A DNA stretch of 64,000 bases, from contig NZ_CP094657.1 in the NCBI RefSeq assembly GCF_023920705.1, positions 3,906,001-3,970,000 of the forward strand. The letters are read 5' to 3'. This DNA is from Acinetobacter sp. XS-4 (lineage in GTDB: Bacteria > Pseudomonadota > Gammaproteobacteria > Pseudomonadales > Moraxellaceae). The number at the start of each line of letters is the position of its first letter. Positions within the stretch are counted from its first letter, which is position 1. Positions 10,287-20,246 of the stretch are shown here, piece after piece. Position numbers and translations under genes: made by a program. The notes beneath the pieces were generated by a model that was not told where the DNA came from, ran no database searches, and saw only the letters and a program-made list of their open reading frames with translations.

Positions 10287-11386
10287 TATAATTTCACTCG
10301 CTTGATCTGTTTCTTGATTTTTGGTGCCAACTTCTGTTTACGTGAAAATAAGGCAGCTGCAACGCCATAAACAACCAACACAGCAGGATAAGCCCAAATA
10401 TCGAGTTCTTCTTTACTAATACGAGTCTTGATTGCAATCATTAATACGATCAGACTGGAAAAAATAAAAACCGCCGGAATAAGACGATAATAGCGACCTT
10501 GTCTTGGGCTCACCTCAGACAATGCCACAGAAAGCATTAAAGCGATAAGAATGGTGAATGGTCCAAACAAACGCCATCCCAACTCACTTCTTATGACTGG
10601 ATCATTCGTTTTTGCAAAAAGTTTAGTCGTTGATAATGCTTCTACATCACCACTTTCAAACTTAACATCTTTGTCATTTTCTAAACGTAGACGATAAGAC
10701 TGAAACTCTGCTTGTGTATATTTTGGTTGTCCCGGAAATATTTCATAACGGCGGCCTTGCACCAGATCAACGACATTGGCTGTGTCATTTGCAACTTCTA
10801 CACGAGTTGCTTCTTTTGCCAAGATCATGACATCTGGCTTATCTTCTTTGGTCGCGCGTTGATAAAAGAAAATGTCTTTTAGGTTTTTCCGATCTTCAGA
10901 TAGTGAACCTGCATAAATCGTATAAGGTCCAGAAGAAATAAATTCTCTTGGGCGAACCAAATCGAAGCCTGTCCGAACCGCTTGGGTGGTGGTTAACTTT
11001 TCAAACTCACGTAGTCCCCACGGCGTCATCCAGAGCATAAGCACAGACTGACACACCATATAAACAATTGTCATTGGAATCAGTAGTCGCGCCAATTGAT
11101 GACGACTCACACCACTACCATTCAAGACTGCCATTTCATGGTCAACATATAAGCGACCAAACACCAACATTAAACCAATGAAAAACCCCAATGGTAAAAT
11201 AAGAGTTAGAAATTCAGGTAACCGATATCCAATGATGCTAAACAAGATACTGGCATCTAAACGCCCCTGTGCCGCCACACCAAAGTATTTGATCAGACGA
11301 CCACCCATCATGATTAGGGTCAATAAGGAAATGACCACCAATGAGGTAGAGACAACTTGCTTGACGAGATAACGCCGAATAATCAA
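10286..11386 (-). CDS. lptF: LPS/LOS export ABC transporter permease LptF
   Basis: This is the partner permease of LptG, with the same architecture: N-terminal transmembrane helices (about residues 12-120), a periplasmic domain and a C-terminal helix bundle. It ends in a very basic tail (KQKLAPKIKKQIKRVKL). It has 366 residues. It begins the lptFG operon and is divergent from pepA, a gene order common in gammaproteobacteria. The 143-bp divergent spacer should hold both promoters. Confidence 0.92.
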   Translation of the reverse strand: MIIRRYLVKQVVSTSLVVISLLTLIMMGGRLIKYFGVAAQGRLDASILFSIIGYRLPEFLTLILPLGFFIGLMLVFGRLYVDHEMAVLNGSGVSRHQLARLLIPMTIVYMVCQSVLMLWMTPWGLREFEKLTTTQAVRTGFDLVRPREFISSGPYTIYAGSLSEDRKNLKDIFFYQRATKEDKPDVMILAKEATRVEVANDTANVVDLVQGRRYEIFPGQPKYTQAEFQSYRLRLENDKDVKFESGDVEALSTTKLFAKTNDPVIRSELGWRLFGPFTILIALMLSVALSEVSPRQGRYYRLIPAVFIFSSLIVLMIAIKTRISKEELDIWAYPAVLVVYGVAAALFSRKQKLAPKIKKQIKRVKL

Positions 11387-11529
11387 AGTAATACTTCCAA
11401 AAGGCTAATCGGGACGACTGCTAGTTTACCCGAATGTTAAAAATATAAAACCGCACATTGCAACGCTATGCTTGAAAGTGTTTCAATGTTTTAATTCATC
11501 ATAACTTTCTATAGGCAATCACGGCAGCC

Positions 11530-12978
11530 ATGAAATTTACAACTTATAAAACTTTTCCCGAACAGACATCTAATGAATCTTTGTGGATTTTAGTTGATTC
11601 TGAACAGCTACAAAGCAACGTCAACACATATCAAATCAATAACCTAGAAAGCGTTCTGAACGCTACCCAATTTAAAGGCAACTTCAATGAAACTCTGCCT
11701 TTATTTGGCCAGATTTCAAATCAGCCTCACAGCCAATTACTTGGCTTAGGAAAAACAGCCGAACTTCAGACAGTTAAATTAGCTAAACTTGCTCAAACTA
11801 TTATCAAATCGACACAAAATAAATTTAAGCATATCGCAATTGATATTGCTGCGTTACCTGTCGAGCACCATTATTTATTTGCTTTAAGCTTAACTCAAGC
11901 AGCTTATGGTTATGATGAGTTTAAATCGAAAAAAAATGAATTTGTGTTACAACAGGTTGATTTAATTAGTTCAACAACTAGCCTAGATGAAAAGCAACTG
12001 GCTTTAGTACATGCAGTCCAGTCTGGACAGTCTTATGCACGAGACCTTGGCAACCGTCCTGGGAATATTTGTTTCCCAGAATATTTGGCAGAACAAGCTC
12101 TAGCTTTAGCAGCTGAATTCCCAGACTTACTTAAAGTAACTGTTTTAAATGAGCAACAAATGGCTGATTTAGGCATGTATGCTTTTCTTGCAGTCAGCAA
12201 AGGATCTGAACGTCCGGGCCGTATTGTAACGCTCGAATATCAAGCACAGATTGATCAAGCTCCAGTTGTTCTCGTTGGTAAAGGCGTAACTTTTGATACA
12301 GGCGGTATTTCTTTAAAACCAGGCCTTGGCATGGATGAAATGAAATTCGATATGTGCGGTGCAGCCTCTGTACTTGGTACAATCCGTGCCCTATGCGAAG
12401 CGAAACTGCCTATTCATGTAGTTGGTGCAATTGCAGCAGCAGAAAATATGCCTTCTGGTAAAGCAACTCGTCCAGGTGACATTGTGACCACCATGAGCGG
12501 TCAGACTGTTGAAATTTTAAATACAGATGCTGAAGGCCGTTTAGTACTGTGTGACACATTGACCTATATTAAACGCTTCAATCCAGCAGTAGTGGTTGAT
12601 ATTGCGACCTTAACAGGTGCGTGTGTAGTCGCTTTAGGCAAAGTACTCAGCGGTTTATTCTCACCAGATGATGCGTTGGCAGCCGAACTCCAACAAGCTG
12701 GCGAGCAATCGTTTGACCGTGTATGGCGTATGCCAGTGATTGATGATTATCAAGAATTACTTGATTCACCATTTGCAGATATTGCAAACATCGGTGGTCC
12801 ATATGGCGGTGCGATTACGGCAGCATGTTTCCTTGAGCGCTTTACACGTGAATATCGTTGGGCTCATTTAGATGTAGCAGGAACAGCATGGCTTTCAGGC
12901 GCAGCTAAAGGTGCAACTGGTCGTCCAGTACCACTCCTCATGCAATTTTTAGCGAATCGTGTAAATACGAATGGCTAA
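11530..12978 (+). CDS. pepA: Leucyl aminopeptidase (M17)
   Basis: This cytosolic dizinc/manganese M17 aminopeptidase removes N-terminal residues from peptides; in E. coli PepA also binds DNA in Xer recombination. The C-terminal catalytic domain contains [16 protein letters not shown] (metal-binding lysine and aspartate, about residues 251-266) and the family signature NTDAEGRL near 332-339. The length of 482 is typical. Its 3' end overlaps holC by 8 bp, indicating cotranscription. The start ATG at 11530 follows the divergent lptF promoter region. Confidence 0.94.
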   Translation: MKFTTYKTFPEQTSNESLWILVDSEQLQSNVNTYQINNLESVLNATQFKGNFNETLPLFGQISNQPHSQLLGLGKTAELQTVKLAKLAQTIIKSTQNKFKHIAIDIAALPVEHHYLFALSLTQAAYGYDEFKSKKNEFVLQQVDLISSTTSLDEKQLALVHAVQSGQSYARDLGNRPGNICFPEYLAEQALALAAEFPDLLKVTVLNEQQMADLGMYAFLAVSKGSERPGRIVTLEYQAQIDQAPVVLVGKGVTFDTGGISLKPGLGMDEMKFDMCGAASVLGTIRALCEAKLPIHVVGAIAAAENMPSGKATRPGDIVTTMSGQTVEILNTDAEGRLVLCDTLTYIKRFNPAVVVDIATLTGACVVALGKVLSGLFSPDDALAAELQQAGEQSFDRVWRMPVIDDYQELLDSPFADIANIGGPYGGAITAACFLERFTREYRWAHLDVAGTAWLSGAAKGATGRPVPLLMQFLANRVNTNG

Positions 12979-13378
12979 AGTTAGTTTTTATCTGTTTGAA
13001 ACCAGTGAAGAACGGCAAGTCGATAGTGCTTGCCGTTTATGTCGAAAAATATTACAGAAGCATCCTAAAATCTGGTGGTATTGCTCAGATGTGCAACTAC
13101 AACAGATTCTTGATGAAAGATTATGGGACTTCGACCCTGTCAGTTTCATTGCGCATGGCGTTGACCAGACTGATGCTGCTGTATGTATTTCGGCTAAACA
13201 ACCGCTTGAACAAGGCCTGTTAGTATTTAATTTTAACAATCATGCACTTGAACAAGTTGATCATTTTAGTCACATTATAGAAATTGTTGAAAATAATGAA
13301 ACAGCCAAGCAAATTGGTCGAGAAAAATTTAAAATGTATCGCCGTTTGGGTATAGAACCGCGGACCTTTAAATTATAA
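12971..13378 (+). CDS. holC: DNA polymerase III subunit chi
   Basis: HolC links the clamp loader (through psi) to single-strand-binding protein. The 135-residue protein opens with MAKVSFYLF and has the family's Cys-rich CRLCRKIL segment and the IARGVDQ-like FIAHGVDQ motif near residue 61. It overlaps the end of pepA by 8 bp, the conserved pepA-holC arrangement. It is followed after 37 bp by an uncharacterised coiled-coil gene. Confidence 0.9.
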   Translation: MAKVSFYLFETSEERQVDSACRLCRKILQKHPKIWWYCSDVQLQQILDERLWDFDPVSFIAHGVDQTDAAVCISAKQPLEQGLLVFNFNNHALEQVDHFSHIIEIVENNETAKQIGREKFKMYRRLGIEPRTFKL

Positions 13379-13415
13379 CGCGCTAAAATGTAAATACTGT
13401 TGATCAAGGAGAAAC

Positions 13416-14054
13416 ATGGTGGCATTAAATGTCGGGCAAGATTTTAAAAAAAGATGGTTAAATGCGCCTGAAGCTGTCCGTCATGCCTATCAACAGGATC
13501 TGGCACGTATTTGCGACTTACTTGAACCCCAAGCACCTATTCAGCTTTGGGTTTTAAATGACGAAAAAGCGCAGTTAGAATCACAGCAAAAAATTGAACA
13601 AGCCTACGCAGATCTTAAAGCAGAGCTTATTGAGCAAGCACGTATTCGCCGTCAACTTGCTTTAGAAAAAGCGCTTGCTGACAAACGAGCATCAGAAGCT
13701 GCGTATGCTGCGGAGTTGCAAGCAGACGAAATTCGCAAGTTTAATGAACAGACTGAAACATTACACACATTACGTGGTCATTTAGAACAAGAGGTTGCAG
13801 AACAAACTGCGCGTTATCAGAAAAACCCTGAAACACCAACAGTCAATTACTCTGCTGGCGTAAAACTTAGTATTACCGATGATCAAATCTTATCTGAGCT
13901 TGAAAGTTTACGCATTCGTTTAGAACTTGAAGCTGAAAGCTTAATTGAGCAGTCTGTAACAGCTTTCCGAGCCAAGCTACATTCGGCAGCTCAAGAAGAA
14001 ATAGATTATATTTTGAAAAATTCTAACTTTTCTGATGAAAAAATAGAAAAGTAA
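13416..14054 (+). CDS. Uncharacterised coiled-coil protein
   Basis: I do not recognise a named family. The 212-residue protein has no signal peptide or membrane segment. Residues about 60-145 are rich in Ala, Glu, Gln, Lys and Arg with heptad-like spacing (ARIRRQLALEKALADKRASE), predicting a long coiled coil; a second charged helical stretch fills 165-212. The start ATG follows AAGGAG by 7 nt. It lies 37 bp after holC and may be the third gene of a pepA-holC transcript. A structural or DNA-associated role is possible but not shown. Confidence 0.75.
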   Translation: MVALNVGQDFKKRWLNAPEAVRHAYQQDLARICDLLEPQAPIQLWVLNDEKAQLESQQKIEQAYADLKAELIEQARIRRQLALEKALADKRASEAAYAAELQADEIRKFNEQTETLHTLRGHLEQEVAEQTARYQKNPETPTVNYSAGVKLSITDDQILSELESLRIRLELEAESLIEQSVTAFRAKLHSAAQEEIDYILKNSNFSDEKIEK

Positions 14055-14072
14055 ACCTTTAAATCTTTTTCT

Positions 14073-14115
14073 TGTCATAAAAATGACACCTATATGTCAC
14101 AAAATAGACATATAG
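14073..14115. promoter_or_regulatory. Phased TGTCA/TGACA half-sites and 9-bp inverted repeat
   Basis: TGTCA (14073), TGACA (14084), TGTCA (14095) and AGACA (14106) recur every 11 bp. CTATATGTC (14090-14098) and GACATATAG (14107-14115) form a perfect inverted repeat with an 8-bp spacer. It lies 72 bp before the small gene at 14187, a plausible operator position. Confidence 0.4.
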
Positions 14116-14186
14116 ATTATTCTTATAGATCAATTGATTATAAGAATGAAAAGCTGCAATTTTAAGATAATTAATGAGGATAAGAG

Positions 14187-14405
14187 ATGGACATTCTGCA
14201 TCAGATTTCAAAGCAAGTTGAACAGCTAAATCAGGGTGAGCAATGGACGTTTTCAGCACAAGAATTTTATATGAGTCATAACGACTTTAACTCTTTATCT
14301 ATATTACTGACACGCGAGTCCGAAAAACGTGATTTTACAATTACTCGCACTCAGCATAACAAAGCATGGGTCGGCACCCACTCTGTTACGCTAACTAAGC
14401 ACTAA
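14187..14405 (+). CDS. Small conserved-looking hypothetical protein
   Basis: This 72-residue basic protein has no signal peptide or membrane helix, and I recognise no domain. Its start is supported by a GAGG 9 nt upstream (14174-14177), its own upstream region with an operator-like array, and a terminator 12 bp after the stop. The mixed pattern of charged and aromatic residues (QWTFSAQEFYMSH, TRTQHNKAWVGTH) looks like a folded small domain, perhaps nucleic-acid binding, but that is only an impression. Confidence 0.65.
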   Translation: MDILHQISKQVEQLNQGEQWTFSAQEFYMSHNDFNSLSILLTRESEKRDFTITRTQHNKAWVGTHSVTLTKH

Positions 14406-14416
14406 ATTTTCAAAAC

Positions 14417-14447
14417 AAAAAACCGGAACAAGTGTCCGGTTTTTTTA
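14417..14447. terminator. Bidirectional terminator
   Basis: ACCGGA/TCCGGT with A and T runs on both sides lies between the small plus-strand gene and the convergent ribE, so it can serve both. Confidence 0.85.
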
Positions 14448-14464
14448 TTTTAACGATCTAGCTT

Positions 14465-15124
14465 TTATTTTAAAAAACCATTCTCAGCTAAAAAAGCCAT
14501 ACTAATATTTGACTCTGTTTTTTGTTCAGCAGCTTTGTCACCTAGCAATAAACGCTCGATATAACGCGCTAAAACATCGACTTCAAGGTTTACTTTGCTG
14601 CCAACTTGCCACGTTCCAATGTTAGTACGTTCTGCTGTATGCGGAATTAAGTTTAAGCTTAAAATATTTCCACGTAAGTGGTTAATTGTTAAGCTAATCC
14701 CATCTACAGTCACAGAACCTTTTTCTGCTAAATATTTAGCAAGTTCTGCGGGTGCCGTAACTTCATAATAGATTGAGCGAGCATCTTCACGCACTACGGT
14801 AATTTCACCTACGCCATCAACGTGACCACTTACAATGTGTCCACCAAAGCGTGTTGTCGGCAACATTGCCTTTTCAACATTGACACGTTGCCCAACTTTC
14901 CAGTTACCCAAAGTCGTACGATTCAAACTTTCACGAGAAACATCAGCTGCGTACCAGTTATCGCCCCATTCAATCACGGTGAGACAAATACCATTGGTTG
15001 CAATTGAGTCACCCAAATGTACATCTGACATATCCAGATCAGTCTGAATACGTAAACGCACATCACCACCTACGCTTTGCAGGCTTTCGACTTTTCCTAA
15101 ACTTTCAATAATGCCTGTAAACAT
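14465..15124 (-). CDS. ribE: Riboflavin synthase alpha subunit
   Basis: The enzyme dismutates two 6,7-dimethyl-8-ribityllumazines to riboflavin and a pyrimidinedione. Two tandem lumazine-binding (Lum) barrels are visible, beginning MFTGIIESLG and, after GGHIVSGHVDGVGE (about residues 94-107), a second copy with LTINHL and a NLIPHTAERT motif. It has 219 residues. It is the last gene of the nrdR-ribD-methylase-ribE block, 43 bp after the methylase. The symbol ribC is also in use for this gene. Confidence 0.93.
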   Translation of the reverse strand: MFTGIIESLGKVESLQSVGGDVRLRIQTDLDMSDVHLGDSIATNGICLTVIEWGDNWYAADVSRESLNRTTLGNWKVGQRVNVEKAMLPTTRFGGHIVSGHVDGVGEITVVREDARSIYYEVTAPAELAKYLAEKGSVTVDGISLTINHLRGNILSLNLIPHTAERTNIGTWQVGSKVNLEVDVLARYIERLLLGDKAAEQKTESNISMAFLAENGFLK

Positions 15125-15167
15125 GGCTCAATCTCCAAATCTTTTTACACTGCTTAAATTGCAGCGC

Positions 15168-16460
15168 TTACCAAAGTGCGAGCTGTGTACTATTACCTGA
15201 GGTATCTACACCACCTAGCTCGGCGAAGTGGTAAAGCTGGCCTAATAACTGACGTAATGGTGGTCCTGACTTAGCATGAGTATCAGTAATCACAATAAAC
15301 TCAAGCACGCGTGCACGTTCAGACTGTCGCTGTTTACTTACTCGATAGCGCGGAACATCTTGTGTTAACAAGGTCACTTTACCGCGCTCCAAATTAGCCA
15401 TAAGCAAATCTTTCGGCTCGATATTACCATCAGTTGAATAACTGGTCAGAATATAGCGGGCATTGATGGTTGAAAGTAACTTTTCATACGCATCTTTCGC
15501 ATATTTAGAAGAGTTATATGGACTCGGGCGCTCTTTACGCCACGCTCTATCAATTCCACTCTTATAACCTTTGGTATCTGGTGACGGTAAATCAACCTGA
15601 TCCCATAAAGTTAATGCATTCAAAACATGGTAATTACTGCTATATGCATGTTGGTTATATGGTGGATCGAGATAGGCAACATCGACTTCAAAACCACTCA
15701 TTTGATTTGCTAAATGCTGGGAATCTACACACCACATTTCAGCAGCAGGACGCTTACGATCACCAATCTCGCAAAAACGGCTTGGTGTTAACCAAAGTAA
15801 TGACTCAATTCGTTCCAATGCAGTTTGTGTACGTCCGCCCCACCCTTGGTGAAAGCTTTTAAATACACCACTGGTGTTACTCACAAAACTTGCTGAATAG
15901 AGTAATGGCGCGAGCAAAGCACTCATCTCTACATCATTAATTGCACCTTGTGCCTGCCATGTTGCAATCTGCTGGCGAATCGCATCAATACGCATACCAT
16001 TACGGCGTTTAAAGAACAAACGGTCACGGGTTGGATCGTATACATCATCGTTACGTGGACAAAGGTTATGCGTTACCCAACCTTTAACTTCAGGTAAACG
16101 ATTTAAATAATCGATTGCCTTCTGATAACCACCCAGCTCTTTAAAAGCAGGTGCATCGGTACAAGCTAAAATCGCATGATTTAATGCATGGCTATAAGGT
16201 TCCCAGTCATTTGCAATCACACGATAACCATTTTGACGCGCCAAACGAGACACGACACCACTGCCGGCAAAGAAATCGGCAAAAATCGGAGGATTCTTTT
16301 TCTTGCTATTCAGTGTCCCTGTAATTTCAAGGGCTTCTAAAATTAGATGGAGCAATCGGCGCTTGTTACCTAGGTAAGGAACAAGCTGATGGAAAAGATA
16401 TTCGTCTGTCGTACGGGCCGCATGACGACGTTTGTGATAAACCGAAGGCTCTGAATTCAT
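15168..16460 (-). CDS. aamA: DNA adenine-N6 methyltransferase (orphan, AamA-like)
   Basis: This 430-residue class-alpha methylase has the order expected for D12-type enzymes: motif X PYLGNKRRLL (about 28-37), the AdoMet-binding FAGSG at 64-68, and the catalytic DPPY at 265-268. No restriction endonuclease gene is adjacent. Its ATG overlaps the ribD stop as ATGA, so it should be translated by coupling to ribD. From memory it corresponds to the A. baumannii methylase AamA (A1S_0222), which has reported adenine-N6 activity; I could not verify this. Its position inside a riboflavin operon is unusual. Confidence 0.82.
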   Translation of the reverse strand: MNSEPSVYHKRRHAARTTDEYLFHQLVPYLGNKRRLLHLILEALEITGTLNSKKKNPPIFADFFAGSGVVSRLARQNGYRVIANDWEPYSHALNHAILACTDAPAFKELGGYQKAIDYLNRLPEVKGWVTHNLCPRNDDVYDPTRDRLFFKRRNGMRIDAIRQQIATWQAQGAINDVEMSALLAPLLYSASFVSNTSGVFKSFHQGWGGRTQTALERIESLLWLTPSRFCEIGDRKRPAAEMWCVDSQHLANQMSGFEVDVAYLDPPYNQHAYSSNYHVLNALTLWDQVDLPSPDTKGYKSGIDRAWRKERPSPYNSSKYAKDAYEKLLSTINARYILTSYSTDGNIEPKDLLMANLERGKVTLLTQDVPRYRVSKQRQSERARVLEFIVITDTHAKSGPPLRQLLGQLYHFAELGGVDTSGNSTQLALW

Positions 16461-17542
16461 ACTTTCTCTTGCGTAGGGATTAACCTTAAGCGTATATCTT
16501 GATCAAGTTGTGTCACATCAAGAAGTGTAAAACGAAGTTGTTGTGCCATATATTCAAACTCTGCATTGAACATGGCTCTTGCACTTTCCCCCAAAAATGT
16601 TGGGGCAATATAACTGATCAACTCATCTACCAAACCTTCTTGTAAAAAGGCAGTAGATAATGTCGCACCGGCTTCCACCAATACATCATAAATTTGATGT
16701 TGCTTAGATAGGGTCTGTAACAGCACTTTTAAAGGCTGAATTTCTAATTGTATCACGCCTAAATTGGCAAGTTCTTCGCGATATGGTCCCATGACCATCA
16801 CAGTTTCAGGGTTTTCTAAAATTTTAGCGTTAAGTGGCAAACGCCCCCGACGATCTAAAACAACCCGTTTTGGCTGAGCAACTGTCTCAATATCAATATG
16901 ACTCAGTGAGCGAACATTAAGCTGACAATCATCTGCAATCACAGTTTCAATGCCTGTAATCACGGCTCCTGAAATGGCACGCCAATGCTGAACATCCTGC
17001 CGTGCAACTGCACCGGTAATCCACTTCGATTCACCAGACGCCATTGCTGTACGTCCATCTAAGCTTGAAGCTACTTTTAAGCGTACATAAGGCATGCCCG
17101 TAGACATCGCCTTTAAAAAACCTTGATTTAATTTTTCTGCTAAATCTTCACAAATGCCAACTTCTACTTCAATTCCGGCATTTTTCAAAATTTGAACACC
17201 CTTACCCGCAACAAGCGGGTTTGGATCAGGACATGCCACAACTACCCTTTTAACCTGTGCCTTAACCAGTGCTTCTGCACAGGGAGGAGTGCGGCCATAA
17301 TGTGCACATGGTTCAAGCGTGACATAGGCTGTTGCACCTTGTGCTTGTTCAGTTGCTTGACGTAAAGCAAAAACCTCAGCGTGTGGTTGACCTGCTTTAG
17401 GATGAAAGCCTTCACCAATTAACTGATCATCTTTGACAATCACGCAACCAACATTTGGATTAGGCTTAGTCGAATATAGACCTCGTTTGGCAAGTTCAAT
17501 GGCTTGCTGCATCCAATATTGATCTTGTTTCAACTCAGACAT
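16457..17542 (-). CDS. ribD: Bifunctional deaminase/reductase RibD
   Basis: RibD carries out the second and third steps of riboflavin synthesis, deaminating then reducing the pyrimidine intermediate. The N-terminal zinc deaminase has H54-A-E56 and PCAHYGRTPPC (C79 and C88 as ligands). The C-terminal reductase domain begins around residue 148 with YVRLKVASSLDGRTA. The 361-residue length is standard. It is 15 bp downstream of nrdR and overlaps the methylase start by 4 bp. I see no FMN riboswitch-like leader here. Confidence 0.95.
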   Translation of the reverse strand: MSELKQDQYWMQQAIELAKRGLYSTKPNPNVGCVIVKDDQLIGEGFHPKAGQPHAEVFALRQATEQAQGATAYVTLEPCAHYGRTPPCAEALVKAQVKRVVVACPDPNPLVAGKGVQILKNAGIEVEVGICEDLAEKLNQGFLKAMSTGMPYVRLKVASSLDGRTAMASGESKWITGAVARQDVQHWRAISGAVITGIETVIADDCQLNVRSLSHIDIETVAQPKRVVLDRRGRLPLNAKILENPETVMVMGPYREELANLGVIQLEIQPLKVLLQTLSKQHQIYDVLVEAGATLSTAFLQEGLVDELISYIAPTFLGESARAMFNAEFEYMAQQLRFTLLDVTQLDQDIRLRLIPTQEKV

Positions 17543-17557
17543 AAAAATCTCAAATCG

Positions 17558-18016
17558 TTATTGTTCACGTTGTTGCATTTGCTCAATTTGACGGCGAAAC
17601 GCCTCAACATCCTGAAAATCTTGATATACAGAAGCAAATCGCACATAAGCGACATGGTCAAGTGCAAATAAAGATTGCATGACGACTTCACCAATTGTTC
17701 GAGACTTCACGTCACGCTCACCTAAACGGCGAATCTGCAACTGAATATCACTTAAAACTGTTTCGATCTGCTCTTGTGTGACCGGACGTTTTTGCAGAGC
17801 ATGCATTAACGAACGGCGTAGCTTGGCCTCATCGAAAGGTTCATTTTTTCCATTCGATTTGATCACACGGGGCATTACCACTTCATAGCTTTCAAAAGTG
17901 GTAAAACGTTCACCGCAACTTACACACTCACGACGTCGACGAATCTGACAGCCTTCGGCGGCTAAACGTGAATCGATGACTTTACTATCTGCGGCGTTGC
18001 AAAATGGACAATGCAT
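17558..18016 (-). CDS. nrdR: Transcriptional repressor NrdR
   Basis: NrdR is the nucleotide-sensing repressor of ribonucleotide reductase genes. The N-terminal zinc ribbon has ligands C3, C6, C31 and C34 (MHCPFC … ECVSC), followed by an ATP-cone domain (about residues 49-139; [20 protein letters not shown]). The length of 152 is standard. It is the first gene of the nrdR-ribD-methylase-ribE run, an order in which nrdR-ribD is widely conserved. Confidence 0.96.
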   Translation of the reverse strand: MHCPFCNAADSKVIDSRLAAEGCQIRRRRECVSCGERFTTFESYEVVMPRVIKSNGKNEPFDEAKLRRSLMHALQKRPVTQEQIETVLSDIQLQIRRLGERDVKSRTIGEVVMQSLFALDHVAYVRFASVYQDFQDVEAFRRQIEQMQQREQ

Positions 18017-18093
18017 AGCGGATTTATAGGGTCGATTACTTTGACCTAGTGTAGCAAAATTTCTACACTTACAGAACCAGCATTCTATAAGAC

Positions 18094-18155
18094 AAAAAAA
18101 CAGTCCCGAGCAAGATCAAAGCATCGCTTTGATCACAGCGCAAGACTGTTTTTTA
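18094..18155 (-). terminator. Terminator after amtB
   Basis: Outer arms AAAACAGTC/GACTGTTTT enclose an inner hairpin GATCAAAGC/GCTTTGATC (18114-18134). Flanking A/T runs suit termination of the minus-strand glnK-amtB transcript, 24 bp beyond the amtB stop. Confidence 0.75.
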
Positions 18156-18178
18156 AGACAGCAGATTATTAATAATGA

Positions 18179-19573
18179 TTATTCAATACGTTCGCCATGT
18201 TGGCTTAAATCCAGACCCATGCGCTCATCATCAGCGTTCACACGGATACCAATCACAAGATCAATCACTTTAAGAATAATGAAAGTCGCGACACCACTGT
18301 AAATCATGGTTGCCAATACGCCTTCAACTTGTACCCATAATTGACCAGCGAATGTTGGTGCCAAGGTAACGTTGGCCGCTTTGATAATTTCATCACTGTA
18401 AAATACGCCAGTTAAAATCGCACCGACAATACCACCTACAGCATGTAAACCAAATGCATCCAAAGCATCATCGGCTTTAAGTAAGCGTTTAAGTGCAGTG
18501 ATACCCCAGAAGCACACTACGCCACCGATAAGGCCCATGACTAAAGCACCGCCCACACCGACGAAACCTGCTGCTGGTGTAATCACAACCAAACCAGCGA
18601 CAGCACCAGAAGCACCACCTAATACAGAGGCTTTACCACGAATCATACGTTCAACAACTAACCATGATAATGCAGCAGCAGCGGCAGCAACTTGAGTCAC
18701 TAAAATCGCCATACTCGCACGAGCACCAGCACCTAAAGCACTACCACCGTTAAAGCCAAACCAACCCACCCAAAGTAAGCTTGCGCCAATCACAGTTAGA
18801 GTTAAGTTATGCGGAGCCATAGATTCACGGCCAAGGCCAATACGCTTTCCAAGCATGTAAGCAGCAACTAAACCTGCAACACCTGAGTTGATGTGTACAA
18901 CTGTACCACCAGCAAAATCTAACGCACCTGCTTTAAATAACCAGCCATCTGCTGCCCAAACCCAGTGAGTAATTGGTGCATAAACAACAAGTACCCAAAT
19001 TGCAATGAATGCCATGAAAGCTGAATACTTCATACGGTCTGCAATAGAACCACTAAGGATTGCAACTGTAATGATGGCAAAGGTCATTTGGAAAATAACA
19101 AAGAGACTTTCAGGAATTGTCCCGCTCAATGCATCAAACGCGACTCCGTTTAGCATTGCTTTAGACAAATCACCAAAAAATGCACCTGTGCCAGAGAACG
19201 CGATTGAATACCCAGCAATCACCCACAGCAAACTTACTAAAATTGCAGCGGAAAGGCTGAACATCATAGTACTTAATACATTTTTCTTACGTACCATACC
19301 GCCGTAGAATAGTGCCAAACCAGGAATGGTCATTAATAAAACCAAAGCTGTTGAAACTAAAATCCAAGCTGTATCGCCTGTATCAAGTTTTGGTGTTGGT
19401 GCTGGAGCTGCTGGAGTTTCAGCAACTGGTGCTTCTGCAGTGGTTGCAGTAGCTGGAGATGTTGATGTAGCCGCAACTTCCGATGTAGGCGTTGTTACAG
19501 CATCTTCTGCCCAAACGGCAGTACCACCCAAAAGAGCGCCTGATAGACTCAGCGCCATAAGCATTTTTTTCAT
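18179..19573 (-). CDS. amtB: Ammonium transporter AmtB
   Basis: This inner-membrane Amt/Mep/Rh channel imports ammonium. A cleavable signal peptide (MKKMLMALSLSGALLGGTAVWA) is followed by an unusually Ala/Thr/Pro-rich periplasmic spacer (residues 24-62) and about eleven transmembrane helices. The family motif DFAGGTVVHINSG (about 220-232) contains the first pore histidine, and the second is in FGLHAVGG. It follows glnK by 56 bp, the classical glnK-amtB pair in which GlnK blocks AmtB when nitrogen is plentiful. Confidence 0.94.
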   Translation of the reverse strand: MKKMLMALSLSGALLGGTAVWAEDAVTTPTSEVAATSTSPATATTAEAPVAETPAAPAPTPKLDTGDTAWILVSTALVLLMTIPGLALFYGGMVRKKNVLSTMMFSLSAAILVSLLWVIAGYSIAFSGTGAFFGDLSKAMLNGVAFDALSGTIPESLFVIFQMTFAIITVAILSGSIADRMKYSAFMAFIAIWVLVVYAPITHWVWAADGWLFKAGALDFAGGTVVHINSGVAGLVAAYMLGKRIGLGRESMAPHNLTLTVIGASLLWVGWFGFNGGSALGAGARASMAILVTQVAAAAAALSWLVVERMIRGKASVLGGASGAVAGLVVITPAAGFVGVGGALVMGLIGGVVCFWGITALKRLLKADDALDAFGLHAVGGIVGAILTGVFYSDEIIKAANVTLAPTFAGQLWVQVEGVLATMIYSGVATFIILKVIDLVIGIRVNADDERMGLDLSQHGERIE

Positions 19574-19629
19574 TCGTGTCCCCCAACCTCATTTGCGAGT
19601 TATTTTCTACTCAGCAAGCTTTGTGCCAA

Positions 19630-20004
<375 letters not shown>

Positions 20005-20010
20005 TTATGT

Positions 20011-20026
20011 TCAATTTTCATGCCAA
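20011..20026 (-). promoter_or_regulatory. Putative sigma54 promoter of glnK-amtB
   Basis: On the minus strand, TTGGCATGAAAATTGA matches the -24/-12 pattern as GG-N10-GA (consensus GG-N10-GC). Transcription would start about 30 bp before the glnK ATG. One core base differs from consensus, so this is a good but imperfect match. Confidence 0.5.
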
Positions 20027-20246
20027 TATTTCAAAGGTTGAGGGAAATGAATCTATTGCATGAACTTTCTTTATAACCTATTTAGTGATCAAGATGTAGA
20101 TGAGCTATTAAAAATAAAATGAATTTTCAGTATTGTTGAGTGTCGTTTTAATGTTCTATTTGTACTAAAAGAATTGAAACCTATATCCCAAGTTCAAGCA
20201 GTGTTAAACTGTAAACTATAAGGTAATACAACACTTTGGATATTTT

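Noticed and set aside
15168..16460. Complete restriction-modification system
   Set aside because: Only the methylase is present; both neighbours are riboflavin genes and no endonuclease frame is found.
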